Source: Planctomycetota bacterium (GTDB taxonomy: Bacteria > Planctomycetota > UBA1135). From it: a DNA stretch of 28,726 bases. The stretch lies in NCBI GenBank assembly GCA_022447335.1, contig JAKVCF010000013.1, positions 1-28,726 of the forward strand, in the 5' to 3' direction. The notes under the pieces were generated by a model that saw nothing but the letters and a program-made list of their open reading frames with translations, made no database searches and was not told the DNA's origin. Below, piece by piece: positions 14,874-25,024 of the stretch; within the stretch, counting starts at the first letter, position 1; the number at the start of each line of letters is the position of its first letter. A program made the position numbers and the translations under genes.

Positions 14874-17800
14874 ATGAACAAGCTTTTAATCATGTACACC
14901 CCCCTGCGCAGCGGCCCTTCCCTGCTCCTACTCGGATTCCTGAGCTTCATTTTGACGGCGCTGCCTCTGACGGCTGCTGCGCAGAACTCTGTCGAGGATT
15001 TAGCGCAGCATTCGCCGGGCTCTAGTCACGGCGGCCTGCCTCCGGTGCCGGATGCATTGCGTCAGGCCATGATGTCGGGTGAGACCAGCAAGGCATTACG
15101 TCAGCTCGAGGCTTTGATCGACCGTGAGGTCGAGGGGCTTGACGGTTGGATGTACCTGAAGGCCCGTGTGCAGGCCGAAGGTGGCCAACTCGAAAACGCT
15201 CTCGTCACACTCGACCGGATTGAAGCCGAGCACATTGATGGGGAGTGGGTGCATCGAGCGCGTTTCTATCGGGCCGATCTACTGCGCGCGCAGGGGCGGA
15301 TGGCAGAAGCCGAAGCGATATATGAAATGGAAGCCGAGCGGCTGCTCTCAGAAGAGCGGCAAGCGGAGCTTGGCGAAATCTATCTACGCTTTGCTCGTCT
15401 ACTGTCAGCCCCTCTTGACTTGAATCGCCCGGGCATGACCCCACCGGATTATCAGCGCGCGCGCGTGCTGTATCAGAAAGTGCTCGAGCTTCAGGTGCCG
15501 GCGACTCAGCGCGATGAAGCTCTTTGGGGCATAGCGCAGTGTGGCGTGCGGTTAGGAGATTGGGATGCGGCGCGTCAGTCCTATCGCGCCTATCTCGCCG
15601 AGTTTGGCGAGAACTTACAAGTTGCCGGCGTGCGTGTACTCGAAGTTCGCCTCCAGATCGCCGATACGACTAACCATCTTGGTCAAGCGCAGCAGGCGCG
15701 TTATGCCTTTGAGGATTTAGTGGATTTGCTCGAAGAGTCACGCAAGCCCGATGCGGCCGGATTTTCGCGCTCGCTGAACCAGTTTCTAGAGGCGGCCAAT
15801 CAGGGAGTCAGTGAAAAGGTTCACTTGCTGGAAGGTCAGGCGCGCTATGCCATCGCCCTAACTTATGGTGGGAGTAGCCAACAACTTGCGCTGCGCGTAG
15901 CGGCTCTCGAGAGCTTCGTGGAGGTGATGTCTGAGCACCCCTTAGCGGGCTTGGCTCGCTTCGGTATCGCTGAGGCGTATCGTGGAGCGGCCCGATTTAA
16001 AGAAGCATGTGATGCTTATGCCGCGGTCATTGCCTGGCAGGACCCTTCAGATCTCGATCAGGCCGCGCGCGAGCAGAACGCGCGCTTTAGGCAGCAATCA
16101 CTTTTCCTGCGCGGGCAGATGTTTATGGACTTGGGGGAGCCAGCCTCTGCGATCCCGGTTTTTCAGGATTATGTTGGCCGCTATCCGAATGGCTCCCAGT
16201 GGGCGCAGGCGCAGCAGGCGATGATCGATGCAGAGCACCGTATTGGCGCCCAGCACCGTGAAGAGGAAGAGTGGGCGCAGGCGCGCATGGCTTGGCAGAA
16301 GTTTTTAGTAGCGCATCCACTTGATCCTCGTGCGCGCCAGATCACCTTTGATATCGGCGACACCTTTGTTAAGGAGGCCGCTGCGCAGTTGAGTGATCAG
16401 CCCGAGAGCCGAGAGGTCGTTGTTCCGCTCTGGCGCGCGGCGATCGATGCCTGGGAGCGATTAGCGGGGAAGTACCCAAATACTGACGAGGCGAGCCGCG
16501 CCCTCTTTGCGATAGGGCGTCTTTATGAAGACGAATTGCAGGAGCTCGACGATGCTATTGGAGCCTATGTGCGTTGCGCCTTTGGGGGCTATGCCGACGA
16601 GGCTCAGCAGCGACTTGAGGTCATGACCAAGCGCAGCTTAGCGGTAGAGACGCCGCGCGTGTGGCGCACGAATGAAGAGCCCAAGATCGCAGTACAACTG
16701 CGGAATTCAGATTCGCTTAAGGTGCGGATCTACAAGTTGGATTTGGAGGCGTATTTCCGTAAGCACCTCACTCACCAGCGCATCGAGGAGTTGGATTTAG
16801 ATTTGATTGCTCCCGACCTTGCGCTGGATATTGCGATTGATGATTACGAGGAGTACAAGCCAATCCGCGAGGAGTTTGCACTACCACTTAAAGGTGCGGG
16901 TGTGTGGGCGGTTGCAGTAGATGACGGCGAGCGTCGTGCGACCACGTTGGTTGTACGCTCAGACCTTGACATGATCGTGAAGTCCTCGCGGCGCGAGCTT
17001 TTCGTATATGTACAAAACATGGTCGATCAGAGGCCAGCTCCCGGTGTGGAAGTGCTATTGGCTTTGCCCGATCCGACTGGCGGCGCGCCAAATTTGCATG
17101 TACTGGAAACGGGCCGTGATGGGGTCGCTCGCCAGGAGCTAGGGGACTTGCTACAACGGCCCGAACTGCGCGTATTGGCGCAGGGGGGTGGGCATTATGC
17201 GTCAGACGGCCTTTCTATTGAGGGGCTCTCTCTTTCGCAGGGCCTCCAGCCTCGTGGCTACGTCTATCCCGATCGCAGTGCATATCGCCCAGGTCAGCGT
17301 GTGCATTGGCGTGGGGTTTTGCGTGAGGTTATCGACGGCCGCTTTGCATTCGAAGCAGGCGCCGAGTACTTAGCCGAAGTTATTGACAGCGAGAGCCGCG
17401 TGGTGCGTTCGCGTAAGTTGGCGCTTAGCGAGTTTGGCACGGTTCACGACGAGTTAGTGCTGCCGTTGGGCGCTCCGCTGGGCGCCTGGACGGTGCGCCT
17501 GAGTAGGCCTTCCGGAGCAACCTTCCAGGGGAGTTTTCAGGTACAAGAGTTTAAGTTGAATACGGTCTCACTCGATCTTGAGTTCGATCAACCGGTTTAC
17601 TATCGCGGCGAGGTTGTGAGCGGATTTGCGGAAGCGCGCTACTACTACGGCGAGCCGATCGCTGATCGTCCACTGCACCTCGACTTCCCTGATGGCCAGA
17701 CTTTGGTTGCGCGCACCGATGAGAATGGTCGCGTGCCCTTTGAGATTCCGACGCGCGATTTCACCGAGATGCGTTTTCTGGCTATTAGCGCACACATGCC

Positions 17801-20800
17801 AGAAGAAGATTTGGTCGCGGAGGCCAGCGTGCCGGTTTCAGCTTTGGGTTACTCGATAGGAGTGCGCGTTAATCAGGCGGTCGTTCTAGCGGGCAGTAGT
17901 TTTGATGCGCGCATAACAACTAGCGATGCAGCAGGTAATCCGATCGCACGCGACCTTTCGGTTGAAGTTTTTCGTCGCAAGGCAAATGTGCCTCAAGGAT
18001 GGGCTGAGATTTCGGTAGAGAAAGTTGACTCGAGTACCGATGAGCGCGCGGTAGCTTTCCCAAGCTTCACACTTGACGAAGGTGGTAACTACATCCTGCG
18101 CGCACGAGGTATAGATCGATTTGGGAATCCAATCGTGGCAGAAGCTAGCGTTTTCGTCTCAGGTGACAGTGATAGTCAACGCTTGCGAATCCTGGCAGAG
18201 CGCAATTTGCTGCCTGTGGGCGATGATCTAGAGGTGCAGTTGATTAACCGCACAGCGTCATCGCGTGCCCTCTTGACCCTGGAGGGGGAGCGCGTGCTGG
18301 AGTACCGCATTCTCGAGCTGGATGCAGGCGTAAACACGCTGAACTTGTCGATGGAGGCTTCGCTTGCCCCGAACTTTCGCATGGGCGTCGCGCTTATGGA
18401 TGGTAACGAATTTTATGCGGCACAATCGGACTTCGAGCTGGAGCGTCGCTTGGAAGTGGATATCCAGCTACGCGAAGCCGAGGTCAGGCCAGGAGAAGAG
18501 GTCGTCGTAGATTTGACGGTGGTCGACGAACTTGGCCAGCCAGTGCGCACGGAGCTTTCGCTCGCGGCCGTTGACGAATCTGTCTTTGCGCAGTTTGGCG
18601 AGGGGTTGAATGCGATTGATCAATACTTCGCACAGGGCGCTCGTCGTTCGGTTGGATTCCAAACCACAAGCTCATGTGAGTTTCGTTACGTTGGAACAAC
18701 GCGTGAGATCGCACAAGCTTTGCTTGACGAAGAGAGGCGCTTGAGTGCTGCGGCGCGCTGGGAAGAAGATCGCGCCGAGCTGCGCGCCGAGCTGCAGGAT
18801 CAAATGACTTCCGATGCCTTGGGCCGAGAGGGGGTGCGCCTTGGCGCAGGATTGAAGCCTTCAGCCAAGTTGTATTTTGGCCCCGGGGATATTGTCCCAC
18901 CGAGCTTAGAAGGGGCGTTCGACGAAGAGTCTTGGGACAATGTGATCGGTTCGGGTGGCGGCAGGGGGGGTAAGTTTGGAGGCCGCGGCGGGCGCGCGCC
19001 CGGCTCGCTCAGCGCGCCCAACGCGCTTTTCGCCGAGGAAGATGCTGTCGCTGGCGAGTTGGCGAGCTGGATCAACCAAGGCCTGGCATTTTGGACTCCG
19101 TCGGTCATAACTGACCAGGAAGGCAAAGCCGAATTGCGCTTTATTATGCCGGAGCGTAGTACTGAGTGGCGACTCACCGCTCACGGTGTGGGAGGAGAAG
19201 GCCACTTCGGGCAGGGCAGGGCATCATTAGTTTCGCGCGCGCCTTTCTTTGTTGAGTTGCGTATTCCGCGCGCGTTGACTGAAGGCGATCAGCCAACTTT
19301 ATTAGCCCGCGTACACAACTTGACCGAGTCCAGCGGCGAGGTTGATTTGCGCTTGCGCATTTTGAACTTGGGCTACGAGCAGACGTTGCCAGCACGTGTT
19401 GGCGTCGCAGTAGGCGAACAGGCTGAAGTGTCTTTCGATTTAAAGGGCAGCATCCCGTTGATCGATACTTTGAGTGTCGAGCTTGAAGCAAATGCGACCT
19501 TTGGTGGTCAGAGTCTGCTCGCACGTGCAGCGCGCGAAGTGCCAGTACTTCCGTGGGGCGTGGAAGTCGCGAGTTTTGCGTCCGGAGTATTGAGCTCAGA
19601 GTTAATTCTCGATCTGCAATTGCCAGCCGGATCCGACTACCGCGAGCGCGCGTTGGAGCTGACTTTTGGCAGCGATCTCGCCGACTTGGTTATCGATTCA
19701 GCTCTAGATCGTACCTCACTTATCGAGCGGCGCCATAAACGCGTAGTAGTCACGCAGGCTGCTACAGCCTCACATTTGATTGGTGCCTGTAAAGCGATGG
19801 GCATGCTCGAGGCTTTAGGGGGTATCCACTCGCAGGCTGCTGCCTTGCGAGGGCACGCGGAATCGCTGACTGCGACTCTCGTCGCTGCTCAGCTTGACGA
19901 TGGCGGATGGAATTGGAGTGGAGCTCCCCACAAGATTTCCGAGCCGGAAACCAGTGCGCGTGTGATGCAAGCATTGGCCATTGCGCGTGGGCAGGGCATC
20001 CCAGTGGCCTTCCAAGCCCTGGACCGTGGGGCCAATTATCTACTGCAGGCTTTCCAGCAGGCGAGCCAACGCGAAAATGAGCGAAAGGCGCTGTTGCTGC
20101 ACGCACTTTCGTTGCATGGCCGAAGCGACTTTAGTGCAGCGAACCGCTTACATCGTCTGCGCAATGAGCTCAGCCCGGCTGCATTGGCGTATACCACTTT
20201 GGCATTGCTCGAAATGGATCGCCGGCCAATGGCGGTCGAGTTGGCGGAGCTGCTCGCGGCTCGGACTCGATTAGGTTCAGGCGCTGTGGAGGTGGGCGGC
20301 AATCGTGCGTTCCATCGTAGTCGCCTTGAGGTGACTGCACTGGCTGCGTGGGCGCTGCAGGAAGCTCTACCGCAAAGTGCATTCACACGCGAAGCGATCG
20401 ATTGGCTGCTCGCTAGCCAACCGTGGTTTGAGGGCCGCGGGCGAGGCCTGGCTACTGCTGCGGTGGCGCATTGGGTCGCGATCAGTCAGCCGGAGGCAGG
20501 CGAGGTCTCGGTAATCGTTGAGATAGATGGCAACTCGATGGAGGTCGAATTGAATAACGGTCAGCCTCATCGGCTTTTACAGTCTGGGGTCGAGTCGGAT
20601 CAGGTGCAGGTACGCCTCAAAGTGCGCGGCCAGAGCCGCCCCTATTTTCAAGCCGCGCTACGCGCTTTTACGCGTGATCTAAAAGAGCAGCACCACAACA
20701 ACTTCCGCATCACGCGTCATCTCTACGAGGCCGAGCGACCACTCTATGCGGGCAAGCGAGTTGAGACGGGCTTTGACGTATTGGCACGTCCGAACGAAGG

Positions 20801-22946
20801 CTGGCGTAACGAGGTACGCGAACTAGAGCGCGGAGTTGCGACGCGCGTCAGTCTGAACTGGCGTCATTCACTAGGCGAGGCTTTGGAAGGCGCAGACTGG
20901 CCATACATGGCGCTACGCGTACCACTTCCTGCGGGGGTTAGCGTACTGCCCGACAGCGTGCGTGGGAGCTTCGATCGCTTTCAGATGCGAGGGAATGAGT
21001 TGGTGGTGTACTTGGGTCAGCGCAAAGGTGACGGCTGGCTGGAGTATAAGTTGATAGGGTCGACTCCCGGCACCTATCGCGTGCTGCCACCGCGCTTAGA
21101 AGACCTTGTAGATCCGTCACGCTTTGCACTTGGTAAGCCGCACGATCTTACTGTGCTTCCTCGTGGCCGCGGTAGCACCGATCCCTACCGCGCCACGCCG
21201 GATGAGCTTTACCATTTGGGCCTCGCGTCACTGGAGCAAGGTGATGAGGAGATGGCATACGGCTTACTGGCTCAGCTCTACGATAGCTTTGGATCAGATT
21301 TGCGCGACGATCACCTTGCGGTTGCTGCAAGTAAACTTCTTTTCCTCGCGATTGACCGCGGGACTCCTCACGAAGTAGTGCGCTACTTCGAGGTGCTCAA
21401 AGAAAAAAATCCAGAACTCAATATTCCTTTTGACAAGGTGGCCTCTGTGGGCCGGGCTTACCGTGAGCTGGAGGAGTACGAGCGTGCCCTGCTGGTTTTC
21501 CGTGCGACGGTCGAAGAAAGCTTTGGCAAAGATTTGAAAGTTGCGGGGACTTTGGAGGCTCAAGGCGAACCTTCGGGCGCAATCGCGGTGCTCGAGCGAC
21601 TGTGGCTGGAGTTCCCAGACTTTCCAGTGACGGTTGAGACTTATCTGACACTCTCGGATAAGTTGTTGGCGCTGGCGCCGAGTGCTCACGAAGTCCCAGG
21701 GCTGGTTGCGAGCGGGCTGAATCGCTTTGAGTTGACTAAGGCGGGCATTGCCTTACTGCAACGTTTCCTCGCGATCTATCATGCCGACCCACTCGCGCCA
21801 GAGGCCGGCTTGAACCTAGTTGCGGCCTTCCTTGATCTGGGAGATTTCGACACCGCTGTCGCGCTTGCGCAGGAGATGAGCGGACGATTTGATAATCCTC
21901 GCTTTCAAGACACCTTCCGTTACAGCGAAGCAGTGGGGCAGTGGTACCTCGGCAAGGAGAATGATGCAGTGCGGGTTCTGAAGAGCATTGTTGAGGCTCG
22001 GTATGACTTGCCAGGCGGCCTGTCTAAGCCGAGTGAAAACCGCGAATTAGCACTTTATATCCTGGCACAGATACATCACGCCAAACGTAAGTTTGATGAG
22101 GCCGCCGGATACTACAAGCAGGTCGAGTTCATTTTCTCTGATGCGCGCGAAGTGCTTGCGAGCTTCAATTCGAAACAGATCGCTTTTAATGAAGTGACCG
22201 AGTCGCGACCAGATAGGGTGGCAGAGATCGAGTTGCGTTACCGCAATATCGCCGAAGCGGAGTTGCTGATTTACAGAGTAGATTTAATGACGCTTTACCT
22301 GCGCGAACGTGACCTTTCAAAAGTTACCGCCGTGAACCTTGCTGGCATCAAGCCGACGCAGCGCAAGCGGGTCAAGCTCGATAGTGCGACTGGCATGCGT
22401 GAAGAGACAGAGACGGTGAAGTTGGGCTTTGGGCGACCGGGCGCTTATCTCGTAATCTGCCGCGGCGATGAGCTGCACACTTCCGGCCTAGTTTTGGTTA
22501 GTGACATTGAATTGGAAATAGAAGAGGACCGCAGGGCGGGCCGCCTACGCATTCAAGCGCTCGACCGCAAGGAAGAGAGCTTTGCACGCGATGTGGATGT
22601 GCGCGTCGTCGGCAGCGAAAGTGAGGCCTTTGTAAATGGCCGTACGGATCCACGTGGCCTATTTGTGGCGGAAGGCGTGATCGGCAGTCCGACCGTTATT
22701 GCGCGTCGTGGGGAAGATCACTATGCCTTCTATCGTGCTGCGCCAGATCTGAGTCCGATGGCTCCGCTCGCTCCGCCGACTCCAGCCCCCCCCTCTCAGT
22801 CGATCCAGCAGCTTGAGTCCGGAGACTACCTAGACAATGTCTTCCGCTTCAACATCGAGAACCAGCGCGGCCGTCAAGAGAGTTGGACTAAGAACATCCT
22901 TCGCGAGCGGAAAGGTGTTTCGGTTGGGCAGACGCGCTCTAGGTAA
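14874..22946 (+). CDS. Giant secreted TPR / alpha-2-macroglobulin-family protein (2,690 residues), no thioester motif
   Basis: A signal peptide is seen from residue 1 (MNKLLIMYTPLRSGPSLLLL to LTAAAQ); Met7 (14892) is an alternative start. Residues about 50-570 are TPR-like repeats (for example YRADLLRAQGRMAEAEAIYE and FEDLVDLLEESRK). Bacterial macroglobulin (MG) domains follow from about 590, with GYVYPDRSAYRPGQRVHWRG near 800. The A2M domain appears at about 1405 (TPSVITDQEGKAEL, MPERSTEWRLTAHGVG), preceded by a Gly-rich stretch at 1358-1375. An alpha-helical barrel like the thioester domain spans about 1610-1900, but no CxEQ motif is present: the expected place reads VVVTQAATASHLIGACKAMG. 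From about 2085, TPR repeats and an MG-like module (2449-2620) appear again. The protein should act in the periplasm or on the surface, perhaps trapping proteases physically. Typical bacterial A2M proteins are about 1,600-1,900 residues. No Shine-Dalgarno is visible. Confidence 0.9.
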   Translation: MNKLLIMYTPLRSGPSLLLLGFLSFILTALPLTAAAQNSVEDLAQHSPGSSHGGLPPVPDALRQAMMSGETSKALRQLEALIDREVEGLDGWMYLKARVQAEGGQLENALVTLDRIEAEHIDGEWVHRARFYRADLLRAQGRMAEAEAIYEMEAERLLSEERQAELGEIYLRFARLLSAPLDLNRPGMTPPDYQRARVLYQKVLELQVPATQRDEALWGIAQCGVRLGDWDAARQSYRAYLAEFGENLQVAGVRVLEVRLQIADTTNHLGQAQQARYAFEDLVDLLEESRKPDAAGFSRSLNQFLEAANQGVSEKVHLLEGQARYAIALTYGGSSQQLALRVAALESFVEVMSEHPLAGLARFGIAEAYRGAARFKEACDAYAAVIAWQDPSDLDQAAREQNARFRQQSLFLRGQMFMDLGEPASAIPVFQDYVGRYPNGSQWAQAQQAMIDAEHRIGAQHREEEEWAQARMAWQKFLVAHPLDPRARQITFDIGDTFVKEAAAQLSDQPESREVVVPLWRAAIDAWERLAGKYPNTDEASRALFAIGRLYEDELQELDDAIGAYVRCAFGGYADEAQQRLEVMTKRSLAVETPRVWRTNEEPKIAVQLRNSDSLKVRIYKLDLEAYFRKHLTHQRIEELDLDLIAPDLALDIAIDDYEEYKPIREEFALPLKGAGVWAVAVDDGERRATTLVVRSDLDMIVKSSRRELFVYVQNMVDQRPAPGVEVLLALPDPTGGAPNLHVLETGRDGVARQELGDLLQRPELRVLAQGGGHYASDGLSIEGLSLSQGLQPRGYVYPDRSAYRPGQRVHWRGVLREVIDGRFAFEAGAEYLAEVIDSESRVVRSRKLALSEFGTVHDELVLPLGAPLGAWTVRLSRPSGATFQGSFQVQEFKLNTVSLDLEFDQPVYYRGEVVSGFAEARYYYGEPIADRPLHLDFPDGQTLVARTDENGRVPFEIPTRDFTEMRFLAISAHMPEEDLVAEASVPVSALGYSIGVRVNQAVVLAGSSFDARITTSDAAGNPIARDLSVEVFRRKANVPQGWAEISVEKVDSSTDERAVAFPSFTLDEGGNYILRARGIDRFGNPIVAEASVFVSGDSDSQRLRILAERNLLPVGDDLEVQLINRTASSRALLTLEGERVLEYRILELDAGVNTLNLSMEASLAPNFRMGVALMDGNEFYAAQSDFELERRLEVDIQLREAEVRPGEEVVVDLTVVDELGQPVRTELSLAAVDESVFAQFGEGLNAIDQYFAQGARRSVGFQTTSSCEFRYVGTTREIAQALLDEERRLSAAARWEEDRAELRAELQDQMTSDALGREGVRLGAGLKPSAKLYFGPGDIVPPSLEGAFDEESWDNVIGSGGGRGGKFGGRGGRAPGSLSAPNALFAEEDAVAGELASWINQGLAFWTPSVITDQEGKAELRFIMPERSTEWRLTAHGVGGEGHFGQGRASLVSRAPFFVELRIPRALTEGDQPTLLARVHNLTESSGEVDLRLRILNLGYEQTLPARVGVAVGEQAEVSFDLKGSIPLIDTLSVELEANATFGGQSLLARAAREVPVLPWGVEVASFASGVLSSELILDLQLPAGSDYRERALELTFGSDLADLVIDSALDRTSLIERRHKRVVVTQAATASHLIGACKAMGMLEALGGIHSQAAALRGHAESLTATLVAAQLDDGGWNWSGAPHKISEPETSARVMQALAIARGQGIPVAFQALDRGANYLLQAFQQASQRENERKALLLHALSLHGRSDFSAANRLHRLRNELSPAALAYTTLALLEMDRRPMAVELAELLAARTRLGSGAVEVGGNRAFHRSRLEVTALAAWALQEALPQSAFTREAIDWLLASQPWFEGRGRGLATAAVAHWVAISQPEAGEVSVIVEIDGNSMEVELNNGQPHRLLQSGVESDQVQVRLKVRGQSRPYFQAALRAFTRDLKEQHHNNFRITRHLYEAERPLYAGKRVETGFDVLARPNEGWRNEVRELERGVATRVSLNWRHSLGEALEGADWPYMALRVPLPAGVSVLPDSVRGSFDRFQMRGNELVVYLGQRKGDGWLEYKLIGSTPGTYRVLPPRLEDLVDPSRFALGKPHDLTVLPRGRGSTDPYRATPDELYHLGLASLEQGDEEMAYGLLAQLYDSFGSDLRDDHLAVAASKLLFLAIDRGTPHEVVRYFEVLKEKNPELNIPFDKVASVGRAYRELEEYERALLVFRATVEESFGKDLKVAGTLEAQGEPSGAIAVLERLWLEFPDFPVTVETYLTLSDKLLALAPSAHEVPGLVASGLNRFELTKAGIALLQRFLAIYHADPLAPEAGLNLVAAFLDLGDFDTAVALAQEMSGRFDNPRFQDTFRYSEAVGQWYLGKENDAVRVLKSIVEARYDLPGGLSKPSENRELALYILAQIHHAKRKFDEAAGYYKQVEFIFSDAREVLASFNSKQIAFNEVTESRPDRVAEIELRYRNIAEAELLIYRVDLMTLYLRERDLSKVTAVNLAGIKPTQRKRVKLDSATGMREETETVKLGFGRPGAYLVICRGDELHTSGLVLVSDIELEIEEDRRAGRLRIQALDRKEESFARDVDVRVVGSESEAFVNGRTDPRGLFVAEGVIGSPTVIARRGEDHYAFYRAAPDLSPMAPLAPPTPAPPSQSIQQLESGDYLDNVFRFNIENQRGRQESWTKNILRERKGVSVGQTRSR

Positions 22947-22958
22947 TCTGTGGGACAC

Positions 22959-22991
22959 AAAAAAGGGGCGGCCGTATGGCCGCCCCTTTCT
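22959..22991. terminator. Two-way intrinsic terminator between convergent macroglobulin and HEAT genes
   Basis: A perfect 12-bp stem (22962-22973 with 22978-22989) has a GTAT loop. It is flanked by an A run (22959-22964) that gives a T run on the minus strand. On the plus strand the stem ends in only TTTC. It lies 12 bp past the plus-strand stop and 18 bp past the minus-strand stop. It can serve both genes and is probably stronger for the HEAT-repeat transcript. Confidence 0.88.
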
Positions 22992-23009
22992 GTGCTTGAA
23001 CCGATCGGG

Positions 23010-24881
23010 TTACCGCCGGTCCAGCACCCCGTTGCCAGACTCCCAGTCGAGCACGCTGTTGGGCACCGCGAGGTGGTGCAGTCCACGCGTCATGCGCAGT
23101 TGCCAGGGCGTGCTGTCCGCATCGGCCAGATAGCCGAGTGCGCGAGCTGCGAATGCGCGCGACTTATGCGTGAGCTTGTCGTCGTCCATTGCGCTGATTA
23201 GGAAGGGGGCCGTACGCGCATTGCCGATGAGTGCGATGCCTCGCGATGCTGCTGCTACTTCAGCTTGCGTTGGCAGGGGCCCTTCGGTTGGCGCAAGCAT
23301 GCAGAGCAAGCGTCCGTGCAGTTCATCCGAGCCAAGCAGAGCGAGGCCGATCGTGGTCTGCTCGAGCAGGGCGGGGCGATGCGCGCTCGAGGCAAGCTGT
23401 TGCAGTAGGCCGGTTTCGGCGTCCTGGTGGCCGATTAGGCCGAGGGCCACAGCAGCGTGCCCACGCAGGCTTGGACGACCGTCATCTTCGAGGATCTCCA
23501 TTAGCGCCGGTGCAGCGCTAGTCTGGCCGATTAGGCCCATCGCAATGGCGCAAGCGCCACGCATCTCTTCTGCGTTACCGTCGACAAGATGCTTCAGCAG
23601 CGCGCGCTCAGCGCGTACTTTTGAGGTGCCTCCCCAAAGCGGCTGCTCGTAACCGATGACGCCGAGCGCCAGGGCTGCCCAGCCCGCATGTTCGGACGAG
23701 CGGTCTTTCAGTTGCTTGACGAGTTCGCCAGCGATTTTCTCAATCTGCTTAATGTTCTTCGTCTGAGCGGCAGTTTCAGCAAGTGAAAGCGCGGCGAAGT
23801 GGCGCTCTTCCGGCGTGCGCGCTTTACGTGCCAACTTGGTTAGCGCGGCGACGGCAAGAGGCTCTGCCTCAAGGTCCGTTTCGGGAACCAAGGCCAGAGC
23901 GCGAATCGCACCTTGGCGGACGGTAGCAGCGTTTCTACTGGTCAGTTGACGCAGCAGTTCTTCGCGAGCGATTTGAGTGCGGGCAGCGTTGCCTTCTGCG
24001 CTGCGCGCGAATGCAGTTGGCACCACCGCGCGGACCGATTGGTTCAGCGACTTGTCGGTCATCATCCCGAGCAGGGAGTCAAAGACTTTGCTGCCTTCGG
24101 TCGGAGGGGTCATGCCCAACGCAATCACTGCAGCGCTTTGCAGTTCCGGGTGGCTGGTCGCCTCTTGCGCGACCTTAAGCAGCGCGGCGGTGGCTTGTGC
24201 GCGTGCACTTTCTTCCCACTGGCTGATACCGATTCCTGTTGCGAGTGCCGCCCATACACGCGTAGTGGTCGGTACGCCGGCTTGGCTTTCTGTCAGCCAG
24301 CGACCATTGGCGTCGTCGGTCATTAGGCTGCGCAATGGGCTCCAAGTAATCTCGTCGCCAAGTAGGCCAAGGCTGAGTACGGCTGACTGCACAAGGTCTT
24401 GCGACGGTGCGCACAGGTATTCGCGTAGCATTTGCACGCTGGATTCCTCGAGCATGCTCACGCGCCCTAGCGCGATTAGGGCTTCCGATTGCACATCTAG
24501 GTCGCGCACCTCTTCCTTCAGGCGCATCAGCCCGGGGTGAATCAGATACTCCTTTTGTGCGCGGGTCGGAGCATTTGTGTCTTCTACACGGCTTGCCCAA
24601 GCGCCTCCGACTATTTCTGTTTCGGCTTGGTCTGCGCCACGACGAGCGACTTGACGCAAATCGATGAACCGCTCACGTTCGAGCGCCCACCAACGCTGCC
24701 AGCTTGTATCAGTGCCATAATTCCACTCGGCCTGGCGGAATGACAGCTGGCTTTGGTCCGTAATTTGGGCAAAGCTAGGAATCGTATTAGTTGACGCTCC
24801 CGGCAGTTGGGCTGGGGCGGATGGGGCTGCAACAACGGCTAAAACCGCGGCAGGAAAGGCAAAAAGAGGGTTTTGGAACAT
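23010..24881 (-). CDS. Secreted HEAT-repeat protein
   Basis: ATG 24881 gives 623 residues beginning with a signal peptide (MFQNPLFAFPAAVLAVVAAP, probable cleavage after APAQ). The upstream in-frame Met at 25064 would bury that signal and is rejected. From about residue 100 to 580 the chain is a series of helix pairs of the HEAT/PBS-lyase type with patterns such as (V/A)QSAVLSLGLLGD, MRGACAIAMGLIGQ, LRGHAAVALGLIGH and LEQTTIGLALLGS. No catalytic motif is seen, and such scaffolds bind other proteins. Context does not name the partner. The short gap to the terminator and the convergent macroglobulin gene suggests only a shared end. Function unknown. Confidence 0.85.
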   Translation of the reverse strand: MFQNPLFAFPAAVLAVVAAPSAPAQLPGASTNTIPSFAQITDQSQLSFRQAEWNYGTDTSWQRWWALERERFIDLRQVARRGADQAETEIVGGAWASRVEDTNAPTRAQKEYLIHPGLMRLKEEVRDLDVQSEALIALGRVSMLEESSVQMLREYLCAPSQDLVQSAVLSLGLLGDEITWSPLRSLMTDDANGRWLTESQAGVPTTTRVWAALATGIGISQWEESARAQATAALLKVAQEATSHPELQSAAVIALGMTPPTEGSKVFDSLLGMMTDKSLNQSVRAVVPTAFARSAEGNAARTQIAREELLRQLTSRNAATVRQGAIRALALVPETDLEAEPLAVAALTKLARKARTPEERHFAALSLAETAAQTKNIKQIEKIAGELVKQLKDRSSEHAGWAALALGVIGYEQPLWGGTSKVRAERALLKHLVDGNAEEMRGACAIAMGLIGQTSAAPALMEILEDDGRPSLRGHAAVALGLIGHQDAETGLLQQLASSAHRPALLEQTTIGLALLGSDELHGRLLCMLAPTEGPLPTQAEVAAASRGIALIGNARTAPFLISAMDDDKLTHKSRAFAARALGYLADADSTPWQLRMTRGLHHLAVPNSVLDWESGNGVLDRR

Positions 24882-25024
24882 GACTGGGGTGTTACGGGTT
24901 AGCTCCTTATCGCGGCTATCAGCGGGCTCTTGAATTAATCTCAGGAAAAATTGCTTGGATCCCTTTTCCAGGAACCCCACCATGTGGGCGCAAATCGCAT
25001 CTGACTCGAACTGGCCCCCTGCCA

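Noticed and set aside
19615..20300. Thioester (CxEQ) site in the macroglobulin-like protein
   Set aside because: The only nearby Cys, in IGACKAMG, is followed by neither Glu nor Gln in the required pattern.
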